Assembly (NCBI GenBank): GCA_023229575.1
Contig: JALNYZ010000063.1
Coordinates: 1 to 12,948 of the forward strand
Length of the DNA stretch: 12,948 nt
Source of the DNA: Prolixibacteraceae bacterium
GTDB lineage: Bacteria > Bacteroidota > Bacteroidia > Bacteroidales > Prolixibacteraceae
Direction of reading: 5' to 3'
Of the stretch, positions 5,334-12,858 are shown in pieces. A program made the position numbers and the translations under genes. Each line of letters opens with the position of its first letter. The first letter of the stretch is position 1. The notes under the pieces were generated by a model that ran no database searches, had not been told where the DNA came from, and saw only the letters and a program-made list of their open reading frames with translations.

Positions 5334-7664
5334 TTGAAGTGTATCCCAATACATAGGCCTGTTTTAATATGGATTGTCCTGTTCTCCTTTTTGGTGGCAG
5401 GTTGTCAGACCAACAAATATGTTCCTGACAATGAATACCTCCTTTCAAAAGTTAAAATTGATCTTGACCAGAAAGATCTTGACAAGACCATCCTTAAAAG
5501 CTATATGAAACAGAAACCCAATACCCGTATCCTGGGATTTTGGAAGTTTCATCTTGGGTTGTACAACCTGTCATCCCAAAAAAGGGAGAATAACTGGCTC
5601 AAAAGGATCGGAGAGGCGCCGGTTATTTACGATCCGTTCCTGACCCAAAAAACCAAGCTGGAGTTTGAGCGTTTCATGAACAACAAGGGATATTACAATG
5701 CAGAGGTAAAGGATAGCACTGTATTGAAGAAAAACCGGAGCGCCGAGGTCCATTATTACATTACAGCACATCAGCCTTACACCATTCGGCTTTACCAAAC
5801 TGATGTAAAGGATGATTCCATGAGGGCTTTGATGAAAGGACCGGATAAAGAGAGCCTGATCAAACCAAACTCGCTTTTTGATTCAGACCTGCTTGGTAGT
5901 GAGAGCCAGCGTTTGCTTAGAAAATTCCAAAACGAAGGGTTTTATAAATCAACGAAGAATATTTTATATTATGAGGCTGATACCGCAAAAAGTGACCATG
6001 GCGTAGATTTAAAACTTATTGTTGAAAGAGGGCATTTGGGGGATACAACCGACATTGACCCGAAGAATAATCATGAAAGGTATACGTTCAGGAATTTTTA
6101 CTACCAGAATGAAAGGGATTTACAATCAGCCCTTTTTGCAGAAGGTGCTGTAGAGGATACTGTCCGAAATGATACCCTTCGATTGGGGCATCATTATTTT
6201 ATTTCCAAGAAGAACAAGAGGCTAAGAACCGATCTGCTGATGAATGCCAATCACCTGGACGATAAAAAATTCTACAGTGCAGCCTTGGTCGACAGAACCT
6301 ATAATGAATTTTTTGCGCTAAGACTCTTCAAACTGGTCAATATTCGTTTTGTCGAAACGAACCGGAAGGATTCATTGGGATACCCCATGCTGGATTGTTA
6401 CATTCAGCTGACACCCGGAATGCCCCAATCATACAGCGCCAGTATCGAAGGTACCAATTCACTTGGGAATATTGGTGTGGCGGGTAATTTGGGCTACCAG
6501 CACAAAAACTTGTTTAGGGGCGGGGAGATCTTCGACCTGCAGTTTCAGGCAGCGACACAACGGCAGAGTTATGGGGTGGGAGATTCGGCCACCACCTTTA
6601 ATTCGATGGAAACAGGAGTGGATGCCAAGATCACCATTCCGAAGTTCATAGCACCTTTTCTGAGAACGAAGTTTTTCGAATACTCCACTCCGCAAACATT
6701 TTTTAATATCTCCTACAACTACCAGCAAAGGCCTGATTACACCCGGACAATAGCCCGGTCGGCCTTTGGTTACCAATGGAAATCATCAGAATATGTTACC
6801 AAGCGGATTAATTTAGTGGACATCAATCTGGTTAAAATGTTTGCACTCGATTCGGCCTTCCTGAGTCGGATTGAGAATCTTTACATCAAGAGTTCATACA
6901 TCGATCATTCCATAACAGCATTTAACTACTCCTATACCTACAGTACACAGACCCAGAAGAAATCCGGTTATCTGATGCTGAAATACAATATTGAAACGGC
7001 AGGGAACATGCTTTATCTGATCAACAAGTCATTGGCAAATTCAAAAAATCTTTCTGAAGGAGGGACTATTAAACAATACCAAATCTTAAACACACCTTTT
7101 GCGCAATATCTTAAATTTGATCTGGAGTTCAGAAAGGCCTGGATGGATGGATATTACAACTCTTTGGTTGTGCGGGCATTTGGCGGTGGGGCGTTCGCTT
7201 ATGGGAATTCCGACCAGATACCATTTGAACGGAAGTTTTTCTCAGGTGGGGCAAATGGGATAAGGGCATGGCCTATCAGAACCCTTGGCCCTGGATCGTA
7301 CCAACAAAATCCCAATGAATTTCCAAACCAGTCGGGCGATGTCAAACTGGAGGCAAATGCCGAATACCGGTTTAAATTGGCCGGACCCCTCGAGGGGGCC
7401 CTTTTTGCCGATATGGGAAATATCTGGTCGATAAAAGACAACCGTCCAGGAACAGAATTCGACTTTGGCAGCTTCTACAAAGAGATTGCGGTTGGATCGG
7501 GATTGGGTGTCCGGTATGACTTTAGTTATGTCATCCTGCGACTTGATTTGGCTTTTAAAATGCACGATCCTTCAAGGATCGAAGGGCAAAGATGGATTGC
7601 CCCAAATGATTATCTCCGGAAAGGCAACGTGAATTTTGTGTTTGGGATAGGTTATCCTTTCTAA
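5334..7664 (+). CDS. tamL: TamL: TamA/BamA-family outer-membrane lipoprotein
   Basis: From TTG 5334 the protein has 776 residues. It begins MKCIPIHRPVLIWIVLFSF and then LVAGC, a lipoprotein signal peptide with lipobox cysteine C24. POTRA-like periplasmic repeats follow (roughly 30-350), then a 16-strand Omp85-type beta barrel ending …GIGYPF, with the C-terminal F typical of outer-membrane barrels. The conserved barrel-lumen segment GGANGIRAWPIRTLGPG, around residue 640, is the Bacteroidota version of the Omp85 (V/I)RG(F/W) motif. TamL is the lipidated Bacteroidota counterpart of TamA, thought to work with TamB in outer-membrane protein or lipid transport. No ATG occurs before the lipobox; a TTG at 5298 is open but lies upstream of the promoter's start point. 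tamB is not next to it here. The helix-hairpin-helix gene follows 66 bases later. Confidence 0.88.
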   Translation: MKCIPIHRPVLIWIVLFSFLVAGCQTNKYVPDNEYLLSKVKIDLDQKDLDKTILKSYMKQKPNTRILGFWKFHLGLYNLSSQKRENNWLKRIGEAPVIYDPFLTQKTKLEFERFMNNKGYYNAEVKDSTVLKKNRSAEVHYYITAHQPYTIRLYQTDVKDDSMRALMKGPDKESLIKPNSLFDSDLLGSESQRLLRKFQNEGFYKSTKNILYYEADTAKSDHGVDLKLIVERGHLGDTTDIDPKNNHERYTFRNFYYQNERDLQSALFAEGAVEDTVRNDTLRLGHHYFISKKNKRLRTDLLMNANHLDDKKFYSAALVDRTYNEFFALRLFKLVNIRFVETNRKDSLGYPMLDCYIQLTPGMPQSYSASIEGTNSLGNIGVAGNLGYQHKNLFRGGEIFDLQFQAATQRQSYGVGDSATTFNSMETGVDAKITIPKFIAPFLRTKFFEYSTPQTFFNISYNYQQRPDYTRTIARSAFGYQWKSSEYVTKRINLVDINLVKMFALDSAFLSRIENLYIKSSYIDHSITAFNYSYTYSTQTQKKSGYLMLKYNIETAGNMLYLINKSLANSKNLSEGGTIKQYQILNTPFAQYLKFDLEFRKAWMDGYYNSLVVRAFGGGAFAYGNSDQIPFERKFFSGGANGIRAWPIRTLGPGSYQQNPNEFPNQSGDVKLEANAEYRFKLAGPLEGALFADMGNIWSIKDNRPGTEFDFGSFYKEIAVGSGLGVRYDFSYVILRLDLAFKMHDPSRIEGQRWIAPNDYLRKGNVNFVFGIGYPF

Positions 7665-7730
7665 CCAATCAGGAATATTCTTTTTTCTCGCTGGAATTCG
7701 GTAACTTGTAGTAATAAAAACCGGATTCGG

Positions 7731-8666
7731 ATGAACCTCCAGCGCTTACGTGAATTTTTCATCTTTACCAGAAAAGAGAGGAACGGGATATTGCTCCTTC
7801 TCTTCATCCTTCTTTTAGTTTTAGTGATGGATTTGGCACTGCCCTATATCCTGCCCGAAAGAAAATATGATTTGACGGCCTGGAGAGAGGAGGCAATAAG
7901 ATATAATGCGGAAGTTTCACCAAAAGAAGGGCCACTGAAAGAGCGGTACGAAGGTGAATTTGATCCCAATTCCCCCTCATTGACAGAGCTCGGCAGGGCG
8001 GGGGTACCGGAAGGGCTAGCTACCAGGTGGATAAAATATACGCAAAAGGGGGGACGGTTCAGAAAAAAGGAGGATATCAGGAAGCTGTATGGAATGACCG
8101 ATACCCTGTACCAAAAGTTGGAAGGGCATTTGGTGTTCCATGACGGGATGGAGGGGAAAAATGTCAAAATAAATCCTGGTAAGAATTTTAAAAAGGAATT
8201 GTCGGGAACTGGCAAGATAGACTCTGTAGCGACAATACCAAAAATTGTGAAGAAAGAATTTGCTCTGGTGGAAGTAAATCAAGCCGATTCTGCCCAGTTG
8301 GAAGCGCTTCCCGGTATTGGTCCGGTTTTGGCTTCCAGGATCATAAAATACAGAAAATTACTTGGTGGATTTTATGAGGTGGCACAACTCAGGGAGATTT
8401 ATGGTATGTCAGATGAATTATGGTCAAAGGCTTCTCCTCAATTTGCGGCTGATCCGACTGTAATAAAGAAAATAGACATCAATTTTCTTTCGCTGTCCGA
8501 ACTAGGAAGACATCCATACATTGGCTTCAGACAGGCGAAGAAAATTGTATGGACAAGGGATACCAAAGGGAGATTCAATGGATTGGCAGATCTGGCCATT
8601 CTTTTTACATCGGATTCGCTACAACATCTGATGCCTTATCTGGAGACTCGGGAAGGTCCGCCATGA
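7731..8666 (+). CDS. Membrane-anchored helix-hairpin-helix protein (ComEA-like repeats)
   Basis: The 311-residue protein starts with a short basic N-terminus and a hydrophobic segment at about 19-41, a membrane anchor or uncleaved signal. Three helix-hairpin-helix units follow: about 83-135 (LTELGRAGVPEGLATRWIKY), about 181-237 (VNQADSAQLEALPGIGPVLA, the most canonical, with PGIGP at 194-198), and about 249-305 (INFLSLSELGRHPYIGFRQA). The repeats resemble the C-terminal ComEA domain, which binds DNA without sequence specificity. Similar proteins with one TM segment and two or three HhH units are common in Bacteroidota and mostly uncharacterised. A role in DNA uptake or DNA handling outside the membrane is inference. 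A nine-T run (8667-8675) follows the stop codon but has no good stem before it. Confidence 0.82.
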   Translation: MNLQRLREFFIFTRKERNGILLLLFILLLVLVMDLALPYILPERKYDLTAWREEAIRYNAEVSPKEGPLKERYEGEFDPNSPSLTELGRAGVPEGLATRWIKYTQKGGRFRKKEDIRKLYGMTDTLYQKLEGHLVFHDGMEGKNVKINPGKNFKKELSGTGKIDSVATIPKIVKKEFALVEVNQADSAQLEALPGIGPVLASRIIKYRKLLGGFYEVAQLREIYGMSDELWSKASPQFAADPTVIKKIDINFLSLSELGRHPYIGFRQAKKIVWTRDTKGRFNGLADLAILFTSDSLQHLMPYLETREGPP

Positions 8667-8702
8667 TTTTTTTTTGATTTTGATGAAATTTATCGACAAA
8701 TC

Positions 8703-8733
8703 TTGCAGGTATTGAGGAATATTTCTAAATTTG
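8703..8733 (+). promoter_or_regulatory. Promoter of rpsU
   Basis: TTG (8703-8705), 20 bases, then TAAATTTG (8726-8733), an exact -7 element. It is among the best-spaced Bacteroidota-type promoters in the window and leaves a leader of about 33 bases before the ATG at 8774. Confidence 0.65.
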
Positions 8734-8773
8734 CGACCCGAAAAGACAAAGAACAAAGTAAAAATTTTAACGT

Positions 8774-8968
8774 ATGATTGTTATTCCTATCAAAGACGGT
8801 GAGAACATTGAAAGAGCATTGAAACGTTTCAAAAGAAAATTTGAAAAGACCGGTGCTGTCAAAGAACTTCGTGGCCGTCAAGCTTTTGAAAAACCCTCTA
8901 TTACACGTCGCACAGAGATCAAAAAGGCTATTTACATCGAGAATTTGCAACGTTCGGAAGATAATTGA
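8774..8968 (+). CDS. rpsU: 30S ribosomal protein bS21
   Basis: The 64-residue protein is a normal-length bS21: MIVIPIKDGENIERALKRFK at the start, then KFEKTGAVKELRGRQAFEKP and SITRRTEIKKA, rich in Lys and Arg. It is a small-subunit protein at the platform near the 3' end of 16S rRNA. In Bacteroidota bS21 is linked to occlusion of the anti-Shine-Dalgarno sequence, which fits the general lack of Shine-Dalgarno sites. It has its own promoter and is followed 73 bases later by the recombinase gene. Confidence 0.96.
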   Translation: MIVIPIKDGENIERALKRFKRKFEKTGAVKELRGRQAFEKPSITRRTEIKKAIYIENLQRSEDN

Positions 8969-9041
8969 GGAATTATAGCGGAAGATTGTACATTGAAGGA
9001 TATTATTTAGTAAATTCCTTCCGATTTCAATCTTTGTTTGA

Positions 9042-9926
9042 ATGCAACATCTCGCGCATTTTCTCAACTATATAAAATATGAAAAGCGGTATTCCGAACA
9101 TACGGTAACTGCTTATGAGAAAGACCTCGACCAATTCATACTGTTTGGCAGTGAAATGGTTGGGGATTTTTGTTTGGTTGAGGTCGACTACCATTTGATC
9201 AGGCAATGGGTCATTTCACTGATGGATCAGGGATTGACAGTTGTCAGTGTCAAACGAAAACTTTCAACGCTGCGCTCTCTCTATAAATTCCTGCTAAGGG
9301 AAGGATTGATGAACAAGAACCCAACCGACCTGGTGATGGTACCCCGAAGCGGCAAGAAATTGCCTCAGTTCGTACAGGAGAAGGAGATGGACAGGTTGCT
9401 GGATCTCTCATTTTTTACTGATGATTTTACCGGGTTGCGCGATAAGGCAGTCATTTCCCTGTTCTATGGTACCGGGATGAGGCTTTCAGAACTGAAAGGA
9501 ATCCGGATGAATGATCTTCGGATACAAGAAAAAATTGTGAAAGTATTGGGAAAGAGGAACAAAGAGCGGCTAATCCCTTTCCCTTCAGAAATAGCACAGG
9601 AACTCAACAATTATTTGGGGGTTCGGAATGAACTTTTTGGTGATTCGAACAGTTATTTGTTTGTTACAGATAAAGGAGAGCAGATATACGATAAGCTGCT
9701 ATACCGGATCGTTCGAAAATACTTAAGCCTGGTCACGACCATGGAAAAGCGCAGTCCGCACATATTGCGACACAGTTATGCCACTCATCTTTTGAACCGA
9801 GGTGCCGATTTAAATGCCATCAAAGAACTGCTCGGACACGCAAGTCTCGCTGCTACCCAGGTATACACCCATACATCTTTTGAAAAATTAAAGAAAATAT
9901 ACAACCTTGCCCATCCAAGAGCGTAG
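9042..9926 (+). CDS. xerC: XerC/XerD-type tyrosine recombinase
   Basis: The 294 residues match the usual Xer length. Residues 1-85 are the SAM-like core-binding domain (FLNYIKYEKRYSEHTVTAYE). The catalytic domain, about 108-294, carries every active-site residue: R147 in YGTGMRLSEL, K171 in VLGKRNKERL, H240 and R243 in PHILRHSYATH, H266 in LLGHASLAATQ, and the nucleophile Y275 in QVYTHTS. It should resolve chromosome dimers at a dif site with a partner recombinase. Size, motifs and placement between rpsU and hpf fit a housekeeping Xer rather than a mobile-element integrase. XerC and XerD cannot be told apart with certainty from one sequence. Confidence 0.88.
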   Translation: MQHLAHFLNYIKYEKRYSEHTVTAYEKDLDQFILFGSEMVGDFCLVEVDYHLIRQWVISLMDQGLTVVSVKRKLSTLRSLYKFLLREGLMNKNPTDLVMVPRSGKKLPQFVQEKEMDRLLDLSFFTDDFTGLRDKAVISLFYGTGMRLSELKGIRMNDLRIQEKIVKVLGKRNKERLIPFPSEIAQELNNYLGVRNELFGDSNSYLFVTDKGEQIYDKLLYRIVRKYLSLVTTMEKRSPHILRHSYATHLLNRGADLNAIKELLGHASLAATQVYTHTSFEKLKKIYNLAHPRA

Positions 9927-9944
9927 AAAACAGAACGTACAACC

Positions 9945-9975
9945 AAGTCCGGCGACGGGCTTAAAATAGAGGAGG
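9945..9975 (+). promoter_or_regulatory. Hairpin followed by a strong Shine-Dalgarno site before hpf
   Basis: AAGTCCG (9945-9951) pairs with CGGGCTT (9956-9962) around a GCGA loop. Nine bases later comes GGAGG (9971-9975), seven bases from the hpf ATG at 9983. A full Shine-Dalgarno sequence is uncommon in this phylum and most other genes here lack one. No T-run follows the hairpin, so it looks more like a leader structure than a terminator. Confidence 0.55.
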
Positions 9976-9982
9976 AACAATT

Positions 9983-10285
9983 ATGGAAGTAAAAGTACAA
10001 ACAGTTCATTTTAAAGCCGATCAAAAATTGCTTGATTTTTGTGAAAAGCGATTGAACAAGCTTGATCAATTTTTTGACAGTGTCATTGGAGCGGAAGTGA
10101 TGTTGAAGCTCGAGAAGGACGAAGACCGTGAAAATAAGGTGAGTGAAATTAAACTTTCTGTTCCTGCCAACGATCCTTTGTTTGCCAAAAAGCAAGCAAA
10201 AACATTCGAAGAGGCCATTGATCTGACCGTAGAAGCGCTGAAAAAACAGATGGAGAAATACAAAACCAAAACCATTAACAAATAA
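9983..10285 (+). CDS. hpf: Short ribosome hibernation-promoting factor (HPF/RaiA family)
   Basis: The 100-residue protein is the short HPF/RaiA type, without the C-terminal dimerisation domain of long HPF. The pattern is typical: a beta strand MEVKVQTVHFKAD, helix LLDFCEKRLNKLDQFF at 17-32, strands VMLKLEKDEDRENKVSEIKL at 39-58, then helix TFEEAIDLTVEALKKQMEKY at 74-93. HPF binds the 30S decoding region and silences ribosomes in stationary phase. It follows the recombinase gene by 56 bases and may share its transcript. Confidence 0.92.
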   Translation: MEVKVQTVHFKADQKLLDFCEKRLNKLDQFFDSVIGAEVMLKLEKDEDRENKVSEIKLSVPANDPLFAKKQAKTFEEAIDLTVEALKKQMEKYKTKTINK

Positions 10286-10306
10286 TTTGAAAAAAAGTCA
10301 GACGAA

Positions 10307-10339
10307 TTGACTGTAAGAAAAAAAAATAGATTAAATTTG
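10307..10339 (+). promoter_or_regulatory. Promoter of the tRNA-Tyr / tRNA-Gly / tuf transcript
   Basis: TTG (10307-10309), 22 bases, then TAAATTTG (10332-10339), an exact -7 match. It lies about 88 bases before tRNA-Tyr. No other clear promoter is seen before tuf, so the two tRNAs and tuf are probably co-transcribed. Confidence 0.55.
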
Positions 10340-10380
10340 CAAACCATTTTTGAAGAGTAAAATCGGAGAAAATGGTTTGC
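10339..10380. repeat. 12-bp inverted repeat starting at the promoter
   Basis: GCAAACCATTTT (10339-10350) is the exact reverse complement of AAAATGGTTTGC (10369-10380), with an 18-base loop. The left arm begins on the last base of the -7 element and covers the expected transcription start. It could be an operator, a 5' leader hairpin, or the terminator of hpf (TCTTT follows). Confidence 0.65.
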
Positions 10381-10426
10381 TCTTTGGAATTGATGATGTT
10401 CTTGTCGCAATGGCATTATCCCGATA

Positions 10427-10512
10427 GGGGAGATACCAAAGCGGCCAACTGGGGCAGACTGTAAATCTGCTGGCGTATGCCTTCGTAGGTTCGAATCCTG
10501 CTCTCCCCACCA
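10427..10512 (+). tRNA. tRNA-Tyr (anticodon GTA)
   Basis: Acceptor stem GGGGAGA (10427-10433) pairs with TCTCCCC (10502-10508), followed by A and an encoded CCA (10510-10512). The anticodon stem CAGA/TCTG holds CTGTAAA with GTA at 10461-10463. A long variable arm, as in bacterial class II tRNA-Tyr, and the T loop GGTTCGAATCC are present. Confidence 0.97.
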
Positions 10513-10554
10513 TGCGCGAGAAGTAATATCTGCAGGGCAAAGTTTGGCAAATAT

Positions 10555-10630
10555 GCGGGAGTAGCTCAGTTGATAGAGCATTAGCCTTCCAAGCTGAGGG
10601 TCGCGGGTTTGAGTCCCGTCTCCCGCTCCA
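10555..10630 (+). tRNA. tRNA-Gly (anticodon TCC)
   Basis: Acceptor GCGGGAG (10555-10561) pairs with CTCCCGC (10620-10626), then T and encoded CCA (10628-10630). The D arm TAGCTCAGTTGATAGAGC is standard. The anticodon loop CTTCCAA has TCC at 10588-10590 on stem TTAGC/GCTGA. The T loop is GGTTTGAGTCC. Confidence 0.97.
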
Positions 10631-10759
10631 GTTTGCTTTAAGATTCTTAGTGAGCGACCGCTAAGAGCGGTATGGTTGTGGCTGAAAAGCTTACAGCCTA
10701 TTGGTTTAAAAGAGATTAGATGAATTGAAATATATAACTGAAATTAAAAATTATTTATT
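10631..10759 (+). other. Leader between tRNA-Gly and tuf, with two small hairpins
   Basis: ACCGCT (10657-10662) pairs with AGCGGT (10666-10671) around AAG. GGCTG (10680-10684) pairs with CAGCC (10694-10698). No tRNA-Thr is seen here, although one often stands before tuf. The last 40 bases are very A/T-rich, as is usual before strongly expressed Bacteroidota genes without Shine-Dalgarno sites. Confidence 0.5.
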
Positions 10760-11947
10760 ATGGCAAAAGCACATTACGACAGGTCCAAACCCCACGTAAA
10801 CATCGGTACTATTGGTCACGTTGACCACGGAAAAACTACTCTTACTGCTGCAATCACCATGGTTTTGGCAAAGAAAGGTCTTTCAGAAATCAAAACATTT
10901 GATTCTATTGACAACGCTCCTGAAGAGAAAGAGCGTGGTATTACCATTAATACCGCACACGTTGAATATTCCACTGAAAACCGTCACTATGCACACGTTG
11001 ACTGTCCCGGTCACGCTGACTATGTCAAGAACATGGTAACGGGTGCGGCCCAGATGGACGGTGCTATCATCGTTGTTGCTGCAACTGATGGCCCTATGCC
11101 ACAGACCCGTGAGCACATCCTGCTTGCACGTCAGGTAAACGTTCCCCGTTTGGTTGTTTTCATGAACAAAGTTGACATGGTTGAAGATCCTGAAATCCTC
11201 GAACTGGTAGAGATGGAAATCCGTGACCTGCTTACTTTCTACAACTTTGACGGTGACAATACCCCGGTTATCCAGGGATCCGCTCTGGGAGCACTGAACG
11301 GTGAGCCACAATGGGAAGAAAAAGTGATGGAACTGATGGATGCAGTTGATAGCTGGATCCCAATTCCTCCACGCGATGTTGACAAACCATTCCTGATGCC
11401 GGTTGAGGACGTATTCTCAATCACAGGTCGTGGTACTGTTGCTACAGGTCGTATCGAAATGGGTAAAATTCACACCGGCGACGAAATCGAATTGATTGGT
11501 CTTGGTGCAGAGAACCGCAAAACAGTCTGTACCGGAGTTGAGATGTTCCGTAAGATCCTTGATGACGGACAGGCAGGTGACAACGTAGGTTTGTTGCTTC
11601 GCGGTGTTGACAAAAAAGAGATCAAACGTGGTATGATCCTTGCCAAAACAGGTTCAATCACTCCTCACACAACTTTCAAAGCAGAGGTTTATATCCTGAA
11701 GAAAGAAGAAGGTGGCCGCCACACTCCATTCCACAACAAATACCGTCCTCAGTTCTACATCCGTACATTGGACATCACAGGTGAGATCAATCTTCCTGAA
11801 GGAACTGAAATGATCCTTCCGGGAGACAACGTAACCATCACGGTTGAGTTGATCTATCCTGTTGCATTGAACCTTGGTCTTCGATTCGCGATCCGCGAAG
11901 GTGGACGTACGGTAGGTGCCGGTCAGATTACCGAGATCTTAAAATAA
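10760..11947 (+). CDS. tuf: Translation elongation factor EF-Tu
   Basis: The 395-residue protein is full-length EF-Tu. The GTPase motifs are intact: G1 GHVDHGKT at 19-26, G2 RGITINTAHVEY at 59-70, G3 DCPGHADY at 81-88, G4 NKVD at 136-139, and G5 GSAL at 173-176. Domains II (about 210-300) and III (about 300-395, with RPQFYIRTLDITG and GGRTVGAGQITEILK at the end) follow. It delivers aminoacyl-tRNA to the ribosome as a GTP complex. The gene probably starts on the tRNA-Tyr promoter and ends at the strong hairpin 23 bases after the stop. Confidence 0.99.
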   Translation: MAKAHYDRSKPHVNIGTIGHVDHGKTTLTAAITMVLAKKGLSEIKTFDSIDNAPEEKERGITINTAHVEYSTENRHYAHVDCPGHADYVKNMVTGAAQMDGAIIVVAATDGPMPQTREHILLARQVNVPRLVVFMNKVDMVEDPEILELVEMEIRDLLTFYNFDGDNTPVIQGSALGALNGEPQWEEKVMELMDAVDSWIPIPPRDVDKPFLMPVEDVFSITGRGTVATGRIEMGKIHTGDEIELIGLGAENRKTVCTGVEMFRKILDDGQAGDNVGLLLRGVDKKEIKRGMILAKTGSITPHTTFKAEVYILKKEEGGRHTPFHNKYRPQFYIRTLDITGEINLPEGTEMILPGDNVTITVELIYPVALNLGLRFAIREGGRTVGAGQITEILK

Positions 11948-11970
11948 GCCGAAGTTATATACTTCAAATA

Positions 11971-12000
11971 AAAAGTCCCGGACTTTTGTCCGGGACTTTT
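11971..12000 (+). terminator. Strong intrinsic terminator after tuf
   Basis: A perfect 13-bp stem, AAAAGTCCCGGAC (11971-11983) with GTCCGGGACTTTT (11988-12000), and a TTTT loop. It ends in four T residues and has A residues on the 5' side, so it could work in both directions. A smaller hairpin, GAAGT/ACTTC, lies just before it (11951-11965). Confidence 0.9.
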
Positions 12001-12002
12001 AC

Positions 12003-12053
12003 AACGGATAGCTTGTCGGAAGCAAAGGTAAGTTCGACTCTTCCTATCCGGCT
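12003..12053 (+). pseudogene. tRNA-like relic between tuf and secE
   Basis: Bases 12005-12011 (CGGATAG) pair with 12044-12050 (CTATCCG), a 7-bp acceptor-like stem. GCTT (12011-12014) pairs with AAGC (12020-12023) around GTCGG, a D-arm-like unit. TTCGACT at 12033-12039 looks like a T loop, closed by AAG/CTT. There is no anticodon arm: only about nine bases lie between the D-like and T-like parts. tRNA-Trp usually stands here between tuf and secE in Bacteroidota. This may be its deleted remnant. It can also fold as a simple hairpin (GGAAG with CTTCC plus GGATA with TATCC), so a secE leader structure is the alternative. Confidence 0.5.
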
Positions 12054-12074
12054 AAAAATTCAAATTTTTCAAGA

Positions 12075-12266
12075 ATGAAATTAACGAATTATTTCACTGA
12101 AGCCTACACCGAACTTGTCCAAAAGGTCTCTTGGCCAACCTGGAGCGAGTTAAGGGGTAGTGCTGTTGTTGTATTGGTTGCTTCCCTTATAATCGCACTG
12201 TTGATCTTCGGCATTGACGTCTCTTTTAGAGGTGTCATGAAGGTTGTCTACAGTTTTTTCTATTAA
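12075..12266 (+). CDS. secE: Preprotein translocase subunit SecE
   Basis: The 63-residue protein is the short, single-span form of SecE. An amphipathic N-terminal helix carries the conserved VQKVSWPTWSEL (15-26, with the WP motif), followed by one membrane segment at about 29-48 (SAVVVLVASLIIALLIFGI). It clamps and stabilises SecY in the SecYEG channel. nusG follows 21 bases later in the same transcript, the usual secE-nusG-rplK order. Confidence 0.95.
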   Translation: MKLTNYFTEAYTELVQKVSWPTWSELRGSAVVVLVASLIIALLIFGIDVSFRGVMKVVYSFFY

Positions 12267-12287
12267 TTTTTTCCTGGAGAGATCCCT

Positions 12288-12836
12288 ATGAGCGAAAGTC
12301 AACACAAGTGGTATGTTCTGAGAGCCATCGGAGGTAAAGAGAAGAAGGTAAAAGAGTATATCGAGAATGAGATAGCCAATGGCGATCTTCAGGATAATGT
12401 TTCTCAGGTCTTAATTCCCACTGAAAAGGTTTTTCAGATCCGTAATGGCAAGAAAGTTGCAAAAGACCGCAATTTTTTCCCCGGTTATGTTCTGATCGAA
12501 GCCAGTTTGGTTGGAGAAACTCCACACAAGCTTAGAAATATTCCCAATGTAATCGGTTTCCTTGGAGACACGAAGGGCGGCGATCCCGTTCCCATGCGTC
12601 TCGCTGAGGTAAACAGGATCTTGGGTAAAGTGGATGAACTTCAGGAGAGTGGCGAAGATTTCGATATGCCTTTCTTCATCGGAGAGACCGTAAAAGTGAC
12701 CGACGGACCATTTAACGGTTTCAACGGAACCATTGAGGAAATCAATGCTGAACGTAAGAAACTAAAGGTAATGGTTAAGATTTTCGGTCGTAAAACCCCC
12801 TTGGAGCTTAGCTTTATGCAAGTGGAAAAGGAGTAA
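12288..12836 (+). CDS. nusG: Transcription termination/antitermination factor NusG
   Basis: The 182 residues fit NusG. The NGN domain, about 6-115, starts HKWYVLRAIGGKEKKVKEYI and includes FFPGYVLIEA at 63-72. The KOW domain, about 130-182, reads GETVKVTDGPFNGFNGTIEE at 132-151. NusG binds RNA polymerase and links it to Rho or to the ribosome through S10. A weak GGAGAG site precedes the ATG. rplK follows 22 bases after the stop codon. Confidence 0.98.
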   Translation: MSESQHKWYVLRAIGGKEKKVKEYIENEIANGDLQDNVSQVLIPTEKVFQIRNGKKVAKDRNFFPGYVLIEASLVGETPHKLRNIPNVIGFLGDTKGGDPVPMRLAEVNRILGKVDELQESGEDFDMPFFIGETVKVTDGPFNGFNGTIEEINAERKKLKVMVKIFGRKTPLELSFMQVEKE

Positions 12837-12858
12837 AGTAAATTTTTTATAAAACGTT

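Noticed and set aside
8667..8675. Nine-T run after the helix-hairpin-helix gene as a terminator
   Set aside because: No stable stem precedes the T run, so it does not meet the usual pattern of an intrinsic terminator.
10066..10581. Minus-strand open frame of 171 codons across hpf and the tRNAs
   Set aside because: It is antisense to hpf and passes through tRNA-Tyr and part of tRNA-Gly, which are clear RNA genes. The translation looks like reading through tRNA sequence.
10631..10759. Possible tRNA-Thr before tuf
   Set aside because: Two small hairpins are present but there is no acceptor stem, anticodon loop or TTCGA-type T loop, so no tRNA can be supported.
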